A stretch of 64,000 nt of DNA from Artemisia argyi (Eukaryota > Streptophyta > Magnoliopsida > Asterales > Asteraceae): NCBI GenBank assembly GCA_030686995.1, contig CM060694.1, forward strand, positions 88,960,762 through 89,024,761. The letters are read 5' to 3'. The position numbers were made by a program, and so were the translations under genes. The notes below the pieces were generated by a model that saw nothing but the letters and a program-made list of their open reading frames with translations, did not search any database and was not told where the DNA came from. Shown here one piece after another: positions 11,729 to 23,354 of this stretch (the stretch's first letter is position 1; the number at the start of each line of letters is the position of its first letter).

Positions 11729-13010
11729 AAATGGAACTTCGTCCCGAAGTTCAGTTCATGTTGGTCTCTGAAAACATATTGGTGAATAGGTGATGATATT
11801 CGAGAATTCCAGCGAACTCTAACGATAGGAATTCGACTCTGTTTCAACTGTTTGACCACACGGTCCATGATTTTTGTTGGTTCTCTTACAAGGTCTGAGA
11901 TTGTCATTTGGGTTGGATCCCTTCCAATGGAATCATGAGTGACTCATCTGTAAGTCATTTCTGGGGATCTGAAAATGTGAAATATGTTCGTGTAATCCTG
12001 TTGTTCTCTGGCAATGTTCAAGTCTGACGGCCACTAGGCCTACCCTGTCTGAAATATAAATGGTCCAGTGTATATTGGTGTAACTTTCCAAGTTTTCTGA
12101 ATGATAACATGCCTTTCCTAGGCAGAACTTTCTGCATAACTCTGCAGAACTTGAAGTTTTAATGGTTTACGACTTATTGAACTTGTAACTGATTCTTGAC
12201 TTGTAGAAAATTTCTGGTTATCTCATGAATGCCTACTGAACTAGTGAGTTGAGCTTTTTCTGAGTTTGGCCCATCAATCAATGGTTTGCGCTTCTTACTG
12301 TTTTAAATGTGACACTGGTAATATATACTGCTGAATTCTGCCAGAACTCAAGTTTGTATGCTAGTTGGTCGATTCTAAAATGAATCTTAAATAGTCCAAT
12401 ATGCTAAAGGTTCAACCTTTCTTGTTATCCAATTTGTATCGTGCCAATCCAAGGCAATGCTTTTAACTTAGTTTGTTCTCCTACCTGAATCTGGTTGGTT
12501 TGTTGTTCAGGATATCCAATCCAAATGATGTATGTTATGTACCAATCTAACTTCTGCCAGTTTCCCGTTGTTGGTGTGATAACTATTGTTGTAGATGAAT
12601 TTGATTTATGTTAAATGATTGTTCCAACCATTTACAGGGTCAATCACTCATGCTCCGAGCATACCTTCCTATGTTTGAATTGTTCCCTCGCTTTGACCAT
12701 TGGTCTGAGGGTGATAGGTGATGTTCACATCTAAATGGGTTTCTGAAAGAAATCCTGAAATGATTACCTGAAGTCCAAGTTGAATCGGTTTCCTTAACAG
12801 GAAAAACTGAAATGGGTACAATAAACCTTTGTGACTAATTCCATAACGTTCGGTCCTTCGAACTTGGCGTTATCTGAAGGGATAGCATATAGGTAAGAAT
12901 TTGATTCCTTGTGTTTTGTTCCAACGGATGATAAAACATATGTTTTTCTTTGCCTATTGGGTTTGGTCTCCACTACTGAAGTTCGTGATCAATTTGTGAT
13001 GTCCTCCTAA
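11717..13010 (-). pseudogene. Degenerate Ty3/gypsy integrase and pol C-terminus
   Basis: Minus-strand frames near 12640-12730 encode a recognisable integrase signature (YHPQTNGQSE, normally YHPQTDGQSERTIQ), followed by stops where family members read on. Around 11717-11907 the typical gypsy pol C-terminus appears (ILDREVK..RRSRIP.VKVRWNS type; here IMDRVVKQL and SRIPIVRVRWNS). Between and upstream of these, only scattered residues of the core fit across shifting frames. The reading frame is destroyed by many stops and indels, far more than the LTR divergence would predict. Confidence 0.75.
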
Positions 13011-15360
13011 TTCCTTCACCACATATACCAAATATTCTCTATTGTCCAGTCACAAATCCTAAATGCATAAGCGATGTTGTAGAGAAATTGGTTCTGGAAA
13101 TTTGTCTCGCGATTGTGAGTTTTAGTTGAAATCCTTTTCTGAATAAACGAATTTAGAAAAATGGAGCAAATGATTTACTGAGTAATATTTTCCTTGATGA
13201 TTCAAAATCCAGTAGTTATGAAATAGGAACTGTTTTCAAACATGTTGTGATTAAGACTGCTTACCAAAGTTTGATGTTTATGTATATTTCTCATTGTACA
13301 ATAGTGTTGCTAAAGTTTGACCAAAAAGGATCGCACTTGTTCAAAATAGGAATTTCAGAAATCATTTTTCCACAGGGTATGTGATTTATGTAAACGCATT
13401 AACTTTATTTAAAAGTGAAAACACTGAAAAGGATAAAATGGTAGAATAGGAAATGTTCGCTTAAATGCATAGATGTCTAACACTTAGTTCCTGAAGTTGG
13501 ATAATGTCTATTGATGGTTATCTGGCATAACTACAAGCATAGGCATTTAGACTAACTTAAGTCCTGAAATAGTTCATCGTTGTAATTGGCAAGACGAAGG
13601 TATCACTTGATGTTGTGTCGATGAATGTCTATTCTGTTTTCCCATGTAGATGAGGAGATATGTTCCGGTTTGATCCCTTGCTTGGTATGAAGGTGAGGTT
13701 ATCTGAAATTTCTAGTGACATAAGGCCTTAGAGGAATCTACATCGATATTCTTGATTCAAACAATTGTACTTTGTGAAAACTTACTGCAGGAAAGTTCAT
13801 GTATGGATGAGGCCATGTTTAAATGAAATGCTCTACAGTCTCAATTAGAAGCTTGGTTTATTTCTATTGTGTTGTCCTGCGGACATCTATTGAGTTCAAT
13901 CCTGTAGCTCAGTATAGCTAGTACCCTTGAATAATGACATTGGACAACTAGGTTAAAGATGGTGATTCGGATGGTCTCGCAGTATCTTAGAATTGTTGTT
14001 GAGTTATGAATTCTCTCACTATATAATTCTAGTCCTGGTTAGTAGTTCTGTAGTCCTTTCGTTGCTTTTATTGTATAGAGGAATCCTACATGCAATTGAT
14101 TTGGAAAGTCTCTCCTAGGGAAGTCAATGGAAAGTCCAACTTAATGTCTAAGTGAGTGGCAGGTGGGGTAAGTATCCAGGGATATTTCGGCAAAAAGGGA
14201 TGTTTATGGAAGAGTTCCTTTGTTTACAAAGCTTTCGAATGAAGATTGTTATTAACAATCCTTTGAAAAGGTAATTATTTCCTTCATAGCATAATCCTTC
14301 CTGAATTTTACATAGGTGATCAGGCTATGTATAATTGAGGACTAATGATGCGATGTTAGATTTTGTCAAAATATCATAACTTTCCTCAAAAGTTTTAGAT
14401 GGTGTTCAACGCATTGTTATTAAAAATGGTGTCCTGATGTTTTCTTTCAAGTAACATGAAAATTGCTTCGCGTAATAATAGTAAATACTTGGTGTAATGA
14501 CAGAAAATCAATTTATAGGATGGTAATAAAATAGCTTACTTCAGAAATTTTTCTGTAAAACAGTTTCCCCATATGATACTAAAATAGCTTGAATGGTGTA
14601 TTGGATACGTGGGTGAATCTTGTCGAATCGTAATAGTCTACTAATTCGTCAAAAACGAAATCAACCTAATTCCTGAAGAATCTGCGGATGTTTCTGTTGA
14701 GTCCGTGTTATTGGTATTTTCTACTAGGTGTCATCTAGTTCATGTCAAGTGGGAATGGAAAAGGGAAATGACAATGATGGTACCAGTGAATGAAATACTA
14801 CCCTCTTTCGCGCTACCTCGCGACATCCAAAAGGTAAAACTAAAGTACACATTGTGGGAAGGCCAATAGTGTAATAAGTAACTGATGGTGGTGATAGTAC
14901 CTGAGTAGTAAGTGCCCTACTAGTGATGGAAAGAAAACACACTATCTTCCTTGTAATAAGCATCCTAATAAGTCCATTAAGATTAATTCTGAATACACTA
15001 CCAAAAGGCATTCTATGTACGGTCTGAATGATAGGAAAACCCTGTTCCTATGGCAAATCAATAGTACTAATGGTGGTGTAAATGCAACTGGTGGTATAAT
15101 GGTAGTGTAAAATGACAAGGCATCTTCAATGTCGGAATACGATAAAAGGATGTCAGGGTGAGTATCTGAAGACATGTCACTTGTGAACCAGGTCAATAAA
15201 ATGATATACATATATACGGATATGAGTATAAATAACTCGCACAGGGTATGTATGAAACAACATGTATCATGATTATGCACTTATGATGAAATGATGAGAT
15301 GCTATGATGATGTGGTTATAGTCTAGGGTCCAAGATACATCCTAGTTCGCTATAACCTTA
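13011..15360 (-). other. Unrecognised internal region of the gypsy element
   Basis: No frame above about 110 codons and no motif that I can name. By position it should hold the 5' untranslated region and relics of gag, protease and RT. The part next to the primer site is rich in CAT/ATG repeats. Confidence 0.5.
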
Positions 15361-15372
15361 GCTCTGATGCCA
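15361..15372 (-). promoter_or_regulatory. Gypsy primer binding site
   Basis: Minus strand TGGCATCAGAGC, three bases inside the right LTR. It differs at one position from the TGGTATCAGAGC complementary to initiator Met-tRNA that is common in plant LTR elements. Confidence 0.75.
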
Positions 15373-15375
15373 ATC

Positions 15376-18300
15376 TGTCACACCCCCAATTTACCTGACT
15401 TGCAGCGGAATGGAATACCTGGGGGTGTCTGTCATAGCACCACAGTTACAGTTACATTGAACGACCTAAAGTGTCGTTTGGAAAATACTGCATTTGATCA
15501 TTGAAATAATTCAGAGTTTACAAAATGAGGTCCCCAAAATGTGTTGCATGTTTATGAAAAACAAGTCGTACTAGATCAAATGTTTACATAAGTGCATGAA
15601 ATAATGATGAGACGCGTCGACTCCGCGACTCCATGAAGGTCCAAATGCATGTCACATGAGCTACCTTAATAACCTGAAATACATTGCTAAAACGTCAACA
15701 CGAATGTTGGTGAATTCCATAGGTTTGTAAAATGTAATGATGTACGGCCACCACAAGTAAAAATGCAAGATAAAAATCTCGTGAAAATTGTACAATAGCC
15801 TTAAGCTCATGACACCGAAGCTATGACTGATGAAACTGTAAGCCCCTCCCGAATGTTCTGCCGAAACATTCAAATGTAAAAGACATGACATGCATCCGCT
15901 TACTGTTGGTATCCACTACCACGGATGGAGGCGTCACCCTCGATAGATCTATCCACTCACTCTCGCTTAGTACTTGAAATTAACGGTTCATGATGTTACA
16001 GGGGACTTTTCACATGGCAAGGTAACTTAAGCTATGTACATGTTTGAATACTTGGGCTCGTACTGAAATGATTGATGCAATGTATTCCCCCCGTGGGATT
16101 TGAAAACAATCAAAAATGTTGAATTGAAAACGGGGCTATGAAAACTCACCTCAACTGATGAAACCGTGATGAAATGAAATGAACACCAATGAACAATTTG
16201 CTGCCGCAACCCAATATGATGGTACCATGAACATGTAATGAACTGAAAGACAAGGCGCGCACACTAGCCGCAACCTAATGTAAATGATGAACGATCTACT
16301 TTAGATCATGAAATGATGTTATGAATGTCCATGCACATGTTTCCTATACCACTCTACTCTTTGAAAAACACTTGTTGTTATCAAAAGTATATATTCCAAA
16401 ACTTAGGAAAATATGGCTATTAGAAAAATAAACTAGTTGTAATATATATACTTGTATATATATAACGTAAGTTTCCATGTTAGCGTTGAAATACTCAGGT
16501 TGTAATCCTTGAAATGATGAAAACATACTCATAATAACTAATACTACGTTAGTTATAAAGCTCGGTACTTGATATTATGTTTAGCTTGAAAATGTACTTC
16601 GTAGTTTTTGCGCCAAATTTAATAAAAGCTGTCAATTATAAAAGGGTTTTAGCCGATATTCAAACGTGTATATCTTTGTCGTTACTTGTCCGTTTTACTT
16701 GTTCTTTATATCCACAGTTACGTCTTAGTATGTAGTAATATATTTTGGAAAGCTCGGCTCCTCCGGGTTACGTCTAAAGTCTCTTTTTGTACCATGAAAA
16801 ACGTCCAACAGCAACTATTTTCAGAAAAATACTTTTCGTCAACAATCTTGCAAAAATCATAACTTCTTCGTTATAGACTCTTTTTAATCCGTTCTTTCGC
16901 CTACGGATTCGTTTTTGAAAGTATTTTCTAAAAATTTTGCCAAAGTTTCCTTGGTGTTTACTGATTTTCCAGATTTTTACAAAACGGGACAGCATGTCTA
17001 AAATAGGTTCCAAATCATGTTTTCAAGGTTAAAAACCAATTTCTACCATCACCAAACCTCTTGTAATCACCACATGACTAATCTAATCTTACCATACACC
17101 TTCTTAGGGTGCCATGGACTCCTAACCAAGTTATTAGAGCTAGGGGATTCATAACAAGAAAGTTAGGGTTTGTATGTTACTTTTTAGCCAAAATAAAGTG
17201 TAGTATAGCTACTTATACATGGTTTTTAGCATGATACTTATGAAATACATGTAAAAATAGGATGATCCATGAAAAAATAAAGATGAAAACTTACTTGACA
17301 AAATGAGATGATTATAGGATGATTATGCTTGATGTTCTTGTGTTTTTGTTGCTTGATTCTTGATTAGGCTTGTAAAATGAACAAGTTTAGTGTTTTACTT
17401 TATGGAAAATGATCACTTGATCATGGAGATCAATTATGGGTCGTGGTTATGGAGAGGGAATGGAAGAGATGAGAGGAATTTTGATCTTACTAAAAAGTGA
17501 ATTATGATTTTGTGATTTTAGTAAAGTTAGGTTTTAGAAGTTTATTAGTATAAAACTTAGGAAGTTAATGCCAAGGGTTAAAAGGGTGTTTCATGGGCTG
17601 GTTTTCAAAGGGTAGAAGGGGGGGTAGGGGTACTTGGTAGTTATTTAGGAAATTAGTATAACGTTAAGTGTTATTACGTGTTATTCGTTAAAATCGGGTA
17701 ACGGTTTTAATAGAAATAAATGTTCACGAAGTTTACCGGGATGAAATAAAGTCATAATAATGTTGAAAATATGTTAAAAATATGTTGGGTACATTTACTG
17801 AGTGATCGGGTGATTATTGTTTAGTTTTCACGAAAACCGTCGTTATATTCATACGCGTACGTTATAAATAAAATAAATTTCCAAAATACTGGGTAACTGA
17901 ATATTATAACTTTTATGATGTTAAAATGGATATAAAAATATGTCGGGACCATTGTGGGAATATTTAGATATATTCGTCGGGTATAAACCGTGTGTTAACG
18001 TTTATTTAGAAATCATAATACGTAAAACGTTAAATATACTGAATATAGTAATTTGAAAATCCTAAGAGTTGTATAACATGTAAATGACCTATTGATGATA
18101 TGCAGACTATCTCCAGTCCGTATGCAGTGTTCTCAACACTAATGAAATGAATTCGCACCTAACCCAATCCGGTTACGCGAATTTGAATACCCGTAAACTA
18201 AATTTACGATGAAATGTGTAATGCACGTGAATGATGAAATCTTTTCCCGCAATGAATAGTGTTCCATGAATAGTAAATTTTTTGAATGCTTCTCGGAATG

Positions 18301-18415
18301 TCAAACTGACACCAAAAATGATGAATAGTAATCTGATGAATAGTGTTTTGATGAATAGTGTTTTTCCAAAGTTCGGGAAATGACCTGAAATGACCTGAAA
18401 TGGTGAGTTGTGACA
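15376..18415 (-). repeat. Gypsy 5' LTR (right), 3040 bp
   Basis: Partner of 8687-11716. It is 10 bp longer because TGACCTGAAA is duplicated at 18381-18400. Confidence 0.93.
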
Positions 18416-18420
18416 TCTTA
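18173..18420 (-). other. Run-on of the extra ORF into the gypsy LTR
   Basis: The last segment of the copia extra ORF (from 19105) stays open across the TCTTA duplication and about 80 codons into the gypsy LTR, giving a chimeric 310-codon frame. The last 80 or so residues are LTR-derived and not related to the family. Confidence 0.7.
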
Positions 18421-21347
18421 ACTCTTTATCAGCTTTCACACTTTGATCATAAATCCTTTGTAGCAAATCATCTATGACTTCAGTTCTTTCCCAACACCTA
18501 AGCTTAACTGTTCTCATTACATTCAATACTCCAGCTCTCAATGGATATTCTTTCTCAGCCAGCATAAAGACATCAACTCCATCTTGAGTAGAAACATGAT
18601 GCACAGAACTTGAATCATAGAATTTCCACAAGGTTCTTTGATCATGAGCTTCAAATATCCAATATCTATCACTTGGGTCAGGTTCATATAATCTTCTGAA
18701 GTAAACCCATAACTCCATAGCTTTGACATCAACAAGTTCATCCTTCTTAAACTGATCTTGAACTATTCTCCACAAAATATCCAAATCTTCTCTATCACAA
18801 CATCCAACAATATCTTCAAAGTCTCTGCAAATGTTTGTGACACTTCCAATTCTGATGATCTTCCAAGCAATACCAAAACTATCAGAAAAGATCTCCCAAT
18901 TAACAACTGGATATTTTGCTTGTAGAGGTTCAATGTTAAGTACATCAGTTTCTATAAACAACATGTTTGTAACTTGCTCTTCAGTCAACTTGCTAGGACC
19001 CTCTTCTGCTTGAGATGATTCTTGAATCTTCAACTTCTTTGCATCTTTTGAACCAAGACTCACTCCAGACCTTTTTGTTTTCATAACTATAGGTTCTTGA
19101 TCCATTGGAATGAATTCACTATCTTGTCATTTGATTCTGTAGTAAATACCTTCAATTTGATCTTGTGACATTCCTTTGAATTGACCCATCTTCATATTAC
19201 CAACATGACAAGAAAAAGTCTTCATCTCAGCAATGATCTGTGCCTTTGTAAGCTTTCTAGGCTTCTTTTGACCTTTTCTAACATCCCCAATGATTTCATC
19301 AAGAGCCTGCTGATTCTTCATTAGAATGGAATCTTTAAGTTGAGCAGATCTCTGTTCTTCATTTAAGGTTGTATTTGCAATAAGTTCAATGGCCTTCTTC
19401 CTGATTATTTGATCATTGTTAATCAAATATCCAATCTCTTCTTCTGTAGGCACATAAGTAAATAATGGAGGTTTCTCATGTATGACAGTTGGTGAAATAC
19501 TTGAAATTGGTTCTGCCATAACAGCTTCAAGTTTATCCAACTTTTTTGCTTCCATAAAGTTAACAACTTCATCTTCCTCTAGCCTTTTCTTTCTTTCAAT
19601 CTCTTCTGCTTGTTGTTGTACTGCCAATCTTGCATCAAAATTAATTTGAGCTTGTTCTTTCTCAGAAATTTTTCTAGTAAGCTCTTGTTCTGAACCAGTC
19701 ATAATAGCTTTTCCTTTGACTGATCTTATTCTGGCAGCTTCTTCCTCTGCAGTGGTAATTTCTTGAGTAGCAGTGGGAACTATTTCACTTGCAGTGGTAA
19801 TTGGTTGATCAGTGGGAACTTGTTCTGCTTCAGTGCAAATTGGTTGAGCAGTTCCAACTAAATCATCAAAATTAAAACCAGCATCAGCATCCATATCTTC
19901 ATAATCCAATTTCCTCCCCTCAGTCTCAGCTACATCATCTTTTGCTTGAGCATTATCAGAATCAGAAAGCTCAGCAAACTCTTTTTCAAAAATTTTACTC
20001 CTCCCCTTAAGCTCTGCATCTGGATTCCTCCCCTGTTTGGAAGAATCTCCCAAAACTTTAGTAGAACTTGCAGAGAACTCATCCTGAGGTGAAGATGATG
20101 AAGATAACACAACATTAGATCTTTTCTTCTTGAAATTCTCAACTTCATTCTGCAATCCTTGAATCTCAGCCTTCAATTTATTCAACTCTGTGGCATGTTG
20201 TTCTTTGGTCTGTGCCAGATCTTTCTCCAGAGCTTGAACCTGCTTGACTAACTTGGTACAAATTTCCATCAATTCAGGTAGTGTCACACTGCCTTCATCA
20301 CTTCCAGCTGTGTAACCTGCTGGGAGAGGTGAATCATGAGGCATTGATTCAGACTCTTCCCTAGTTCGACTAGGATGAAGCCTTGAACCACCACTGCTTG
20401 TTCCTAAACCAAAAGGCTCAGCAACATGCAATGTTGAGATGAGAGAAGTTGGCTATTTAGACCTTCTCTCATAAGTGTGAGTTACAGCAGGGGTATTTTG
20501 AATTTGTGGAACAAAAATAGTGGGTGTGTTTTGAGATGCAGCTGGGATTGGTGCATCCACACCCTGTACTTGAGCAATTTTAGCAAGCATTTGAGGCAAA
20601 AGTGGATGAACCTGCCCATTCCAAAGATCTGAAGCCTTACACATGTTTTGAAAAACTTTTGGCTTAAGAGTGGAAGGTTCATAAATTCTATTATGAGGGT
20701 GCAGTTGAAACTCATTTAACACTGCTTGCACAAACCTTGGATACATCAAAAATTTATATTGACTCTTTACATTGCCTTTCATATTATTGAAAATAAACTT
20801 TGAAAAATTGAAAGTCCTATCTGTTGCCAAACAAACCAAAGGATAAGCCATGGTTGATGCAAATTGTTCATAAGATGTTTTCTTAGGACTTAGGCAATGT
20901 AGAAGAGTATGAATCAAAAATCTCCAATGGGGACAAAAACATCCTTTTCTAAAAGTAACTTTTTGTTCAGATGTGTCATACCCCATTAAAGCAATATTAG
21001 TGAAAATTTTTGAATTAGGTAATGTGATGATACCATTGAGATCATCCAATTGGAGAATTCTCCTCAAGGATGACTTAGTAACATCAATAGTTACCCCCAT
21101 CAACTGTGGCTCTTAGAGCATCCACAGATTCTTGTGTGTCTCCCTGTTCAAGAGTTATGGACTCCACAGTGTTCCAGAACTGTTTGATATGAGAGACATA
21201 GATTGTGGGATTAATAGTTAAGGCATACCTTATATGCGTAGTGTTTAGAAAATCCACAATCTGATGAAAAACAGGGCCACTCTTCTCGTTTGACTTTTGT
21301 AAGTAGGCCACTTGGTTGTGCTCTTCGACAAATCTTAGAATCGCCAT
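18416..21347 (-). pseudogene. Copia extra ORF downstream of pol (broken)
   Basis: A long extra reading frame lies between pol and the 3' LTR. It starts at ATG 21347 (MAILRFVEEHNQ) and runs to the gypsy insertion, nearly 1000 codons. The N-terminal part (FHQIVDFLN, YVSHIKQFWNT, then FLIHTLLHCL and FNFSKFIFNN) matches a protein region that I remember from Asteraceae retroelement annotations. Next come a coiled-coil stretch (about 20150-20270), an acidic low-complexity part, and a Lys/Glu-rich region ending near QFKGMSQDQIEG. Damage: a frameshift in a run of five C at about 21096, a stop at 20453-20455 and a stop at 19127-19129, each with the same frame continuing. Biochemical function is unknown; I infer a structural or env-like accessory role only from position. 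Confidence 0.75.
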
Positions 21348-22262
21348 GATATTTGTGAAAAAGAGAATAAAAGTGTTAGTAATCAAGATAAAAAGCAAGC
21401 CGTATAATGATCAATTTATACTAATAGGGTTTAAGGAGGTTGCGCAATGTGAATTATCTTTAGAAAGAATTATCTTTGGAAAAAGAATAATTTAAAATTA
21501 AGTAAGTAGATAATTCACAAAAGATTTTACCCTATTAATAAGGAAAGACGGTTATTTTTACAACGGCTAGTAAAAAATGGATTACTGACACAACAGTTGT
21601 AACGGCTAGTTCATCAGTGGAAAAATTACTCTTACAGTGGTAACTAATGAACTAGCAGTGGTAAAATTTTCACAACATATCAAAGAGCAGTGGTAAAGAA
21701 AACATGTAAATTTGCTGCTCTTATCATAGTTTTTAGCAAACTACCAGCTATCAACGGATTTGATATGTCTTTACCATGAGCCGTTTGCTTATGGACTAGC
21801 CAACTTTTGATCACATGGATGTATGGTGAGTTGATAACCTAGTTTTTGGTAAACTATCAACCATAAACGGATTTGATAAGTCTTTACCAGTAGCCGTTTG
21901 CTCTGGACTAGTTGATTCTTATGTGGATTAGACATGGTGAATCAATAACCATTTGTTGTGTGTCCATGATACACACCTTATTACTCCAATGACTCCAATA
22001 ATATGGGTTGTATTCTGAAACTTAACTTAACCCATAAAAATTAACCCAAAGTAACTTTTTAACCAAGTTACTATTCACAAAAATATCTTCCAAAAGTCAA
22101 CCCGATAATAACCAAATTTACTCCTCCAACCTACCAAAACAAGTAGGAGTAAATATTCTTCATTAATTAGAATTCGACTTTGACTTTGCTTATAAAAGGG
22201 GGCTCAAAACTTGTATCTCTCATCAACAAACTTCTTCAATAACACAAACCTTAAACATCATC
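21348..22262. promoter_or_regulatory. Divergent promoter spacer inside the copia element
   Basis: A non-coding 0.9-kb spacer separates the minus-strand extra ORF from the plus-strand antisense ORF. TATAAATT at 21413-21420 (minus) lies 66 bp before ATG 21347, and TATAAAAGGG at 22191-22200 (plus) lies 63 bp before ATG 22263. The spacer holds a cluster of CAGTGG motifs (21616, 21634, 21655, 21688). It also holds a duplicated block with CTATCAAC(G/C)...AACGGATTTGATA and CCGTTTGCT near 21735-21905. I infer a bidirectional promoter; activity is not shown. Confidence 0.6.
22191..22200 (+). promoter_or_regulatory. TATA box of the antisense ORF
   Basis: TATAAAAGGG, close to the ideal plant TATA, followed after about 30 bp by an A/C-rich leader up to ATG 22263. 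Confidence 0.65.
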
Positions 22263-22721
22263 ATGAGTTGGTTTCCAATAATCTACATCTCCTCTGATGA
22301 CTCTGCAGATGAGGAAATCAATTACTACTCAGACTCTGAAGAACTTTCTGCTGGATGGAGTGGATATTTTCCACCAAGTGCTACAACTGCTACATCTTCA
22401 AGCATGAAGCCCAATAAGAAGATATCAGCTGATCCTGCTCCATCTCTAGAGTTTTATTCAAGCTCTTCATCTGATGATGATAATGATCCAACCTTTGATC
22501 TTTCCAAGGAGCTTCCAAAGGCCCTTACAACAGCATTAACTACTGCAATAAACAACATGAAGTGGCCAGCTGTGGACAAGCCTAATCAAGCACCAAGACC
22601 TCCCAAGCAAGTTCTGGGACTTGCTTGTCCAAGAAAACAACTCTCTTTTGATGACAAAAGAAAGAAAATTTCCAAGGGCAAGCATCAGTATGAGGGAAAA
22701 GGAAAGAAACCTATGGAGTAG
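22263..22721 (+). CDS. Antisense ORF of the copia element, acidic Ser-rich 152-aa protein
   Basis: An intact 152-codon frame on the strand opposite gag-pol, between pol and the extra ORF. The N-terminal two thirds are acidic and serine-rich (SSDDSADEE, SDSEEL, SSSSSDDDNDP). The last 40 residues are basic (KRKKISKGKH, KGKKPME). No domain is recognised; composition suggests a disordered, possibly nuclear protein, but that is inference. TATAAAAG lies 63 bp upstream and AATAAA at 22814-22819 downstream, so it looks like a complete small transcription unit. It has no stop or shift, whereas both flanking sense frames are broken. Confidence 0.65.
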   Translation: MSWFPIIYISSDDSADEEINYYSDSEELSAGWSGYFPPSATTATSSSMKPNKKISADPAPSLEFYSSSSSDDDNDPTFDLSKELPKALTTALTTAINNMKWPAVDKPNQAPRPPKQVLGLACPRKQLSFDDKRKKISKGKHQYEGKGKKPME

Positions 22722-22813
22722 GTGTTAGGTTGTACGTTCATGTCTTATGTGATGGTTTTCTGTAATGGTGACAATGTTTTGTTGGTGGTTGTGGTGTACT
22801 CTTCTTAATGATC

Positions 22814-22819
22814 AATAAA
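22814..22819 (+). terminator. Poly(A) signal of the antisense ORF
   Basis: AATAAA 93 bases after the stop codon, followed by a T-rich stretch. Confidence 0.5.
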
Positions 22820-22991
22820 AGTACTTTCTTGTTCTTGCTATTATCACCAATCTTTCCACTGATGTATGTTAATTACCACTGTGCTCTTGATAACTCTGCA
22901 TACAAGTTAGTAGAAAACCATACATACAATACAAACAATATTAGTTCCTAAAAACTATCCTGCAACACTGAAAAGTTTTAGACATCAAAGT

Positions 22992-23354
22992 TTATGGATT
23001 TAGCATTCCAATACCTGTTACCAAGTATTGAAACCTACCCACATCAAGCCCTTTTGTTAATAAATCAGCATAATTGTCATCAGTATGAATCTTGACAACA
23101 TTAATAAGCTTTTTCTTAAAACAATCTCTAATAAAGTGATGTCTAATTTCAATATGTTTAGTTTTAGTGTGTTGCACAGGATTTTTAATAATGCAAATGG
23201 TACTACTATTGTCTATATAAATAATGGTGTTCATGAAATTGTACCCATAGTCCAATAATTGATTCTGAAGCCAAAGGATCTGAGCACAACAACTAGCAGC
23301 TGCAACATATTCTGCTTCAGTGGTTGAAGTAGCAACCATAGTTTGCTTCTTGCA
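22992..23354 (-). pseudogene. Copia RNase H segment
   Basis: C-terminal RNase H of the copia polyprotein: VATSTTEAEYVA, then SSTICIIKNP, TKHIEIRHHFIRD and ADLLTKGLD, all typical. It is in frame with the RT segment but separated by TAG at 23355-23357, where family members normally have a sense codon after LVSW. The end near 22992 is the natural stop. Confidence 0.85.

Larger units (their letters stand above)
8687..18415 (-). mobile_element. Non-autonomous Ty3/gypsy-derived LTR element (LARD-like), nested
   Basis: Long LTRs (3030 and 3040 bp) begin TGTCACA and end TGTGACA and flank a 3.66-kb internal region. A tRNA-type primer site lies next to the right LTR and a polypurine tract next to the left one, so the element runs on the minus strand. 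Integrase remnants adjoin the polypurine tract; integrase last is the gypsy order. No intact gag or pol frame exists, and the internal region is too short for a complete polyprotein. LTRs differ by one substitution that I found (G9808/A16497) and a 10-bp duplication (18381-18400). The insertion is therefore very recent although the coding region is long dead. Confidence 0.9.

Noticed and set aside
14745..15280. Two overlapping minus-strand frames near the gypsy primer site
   Set aside because: No gag or other motif; position fits an untranslated leader or decayed gag.
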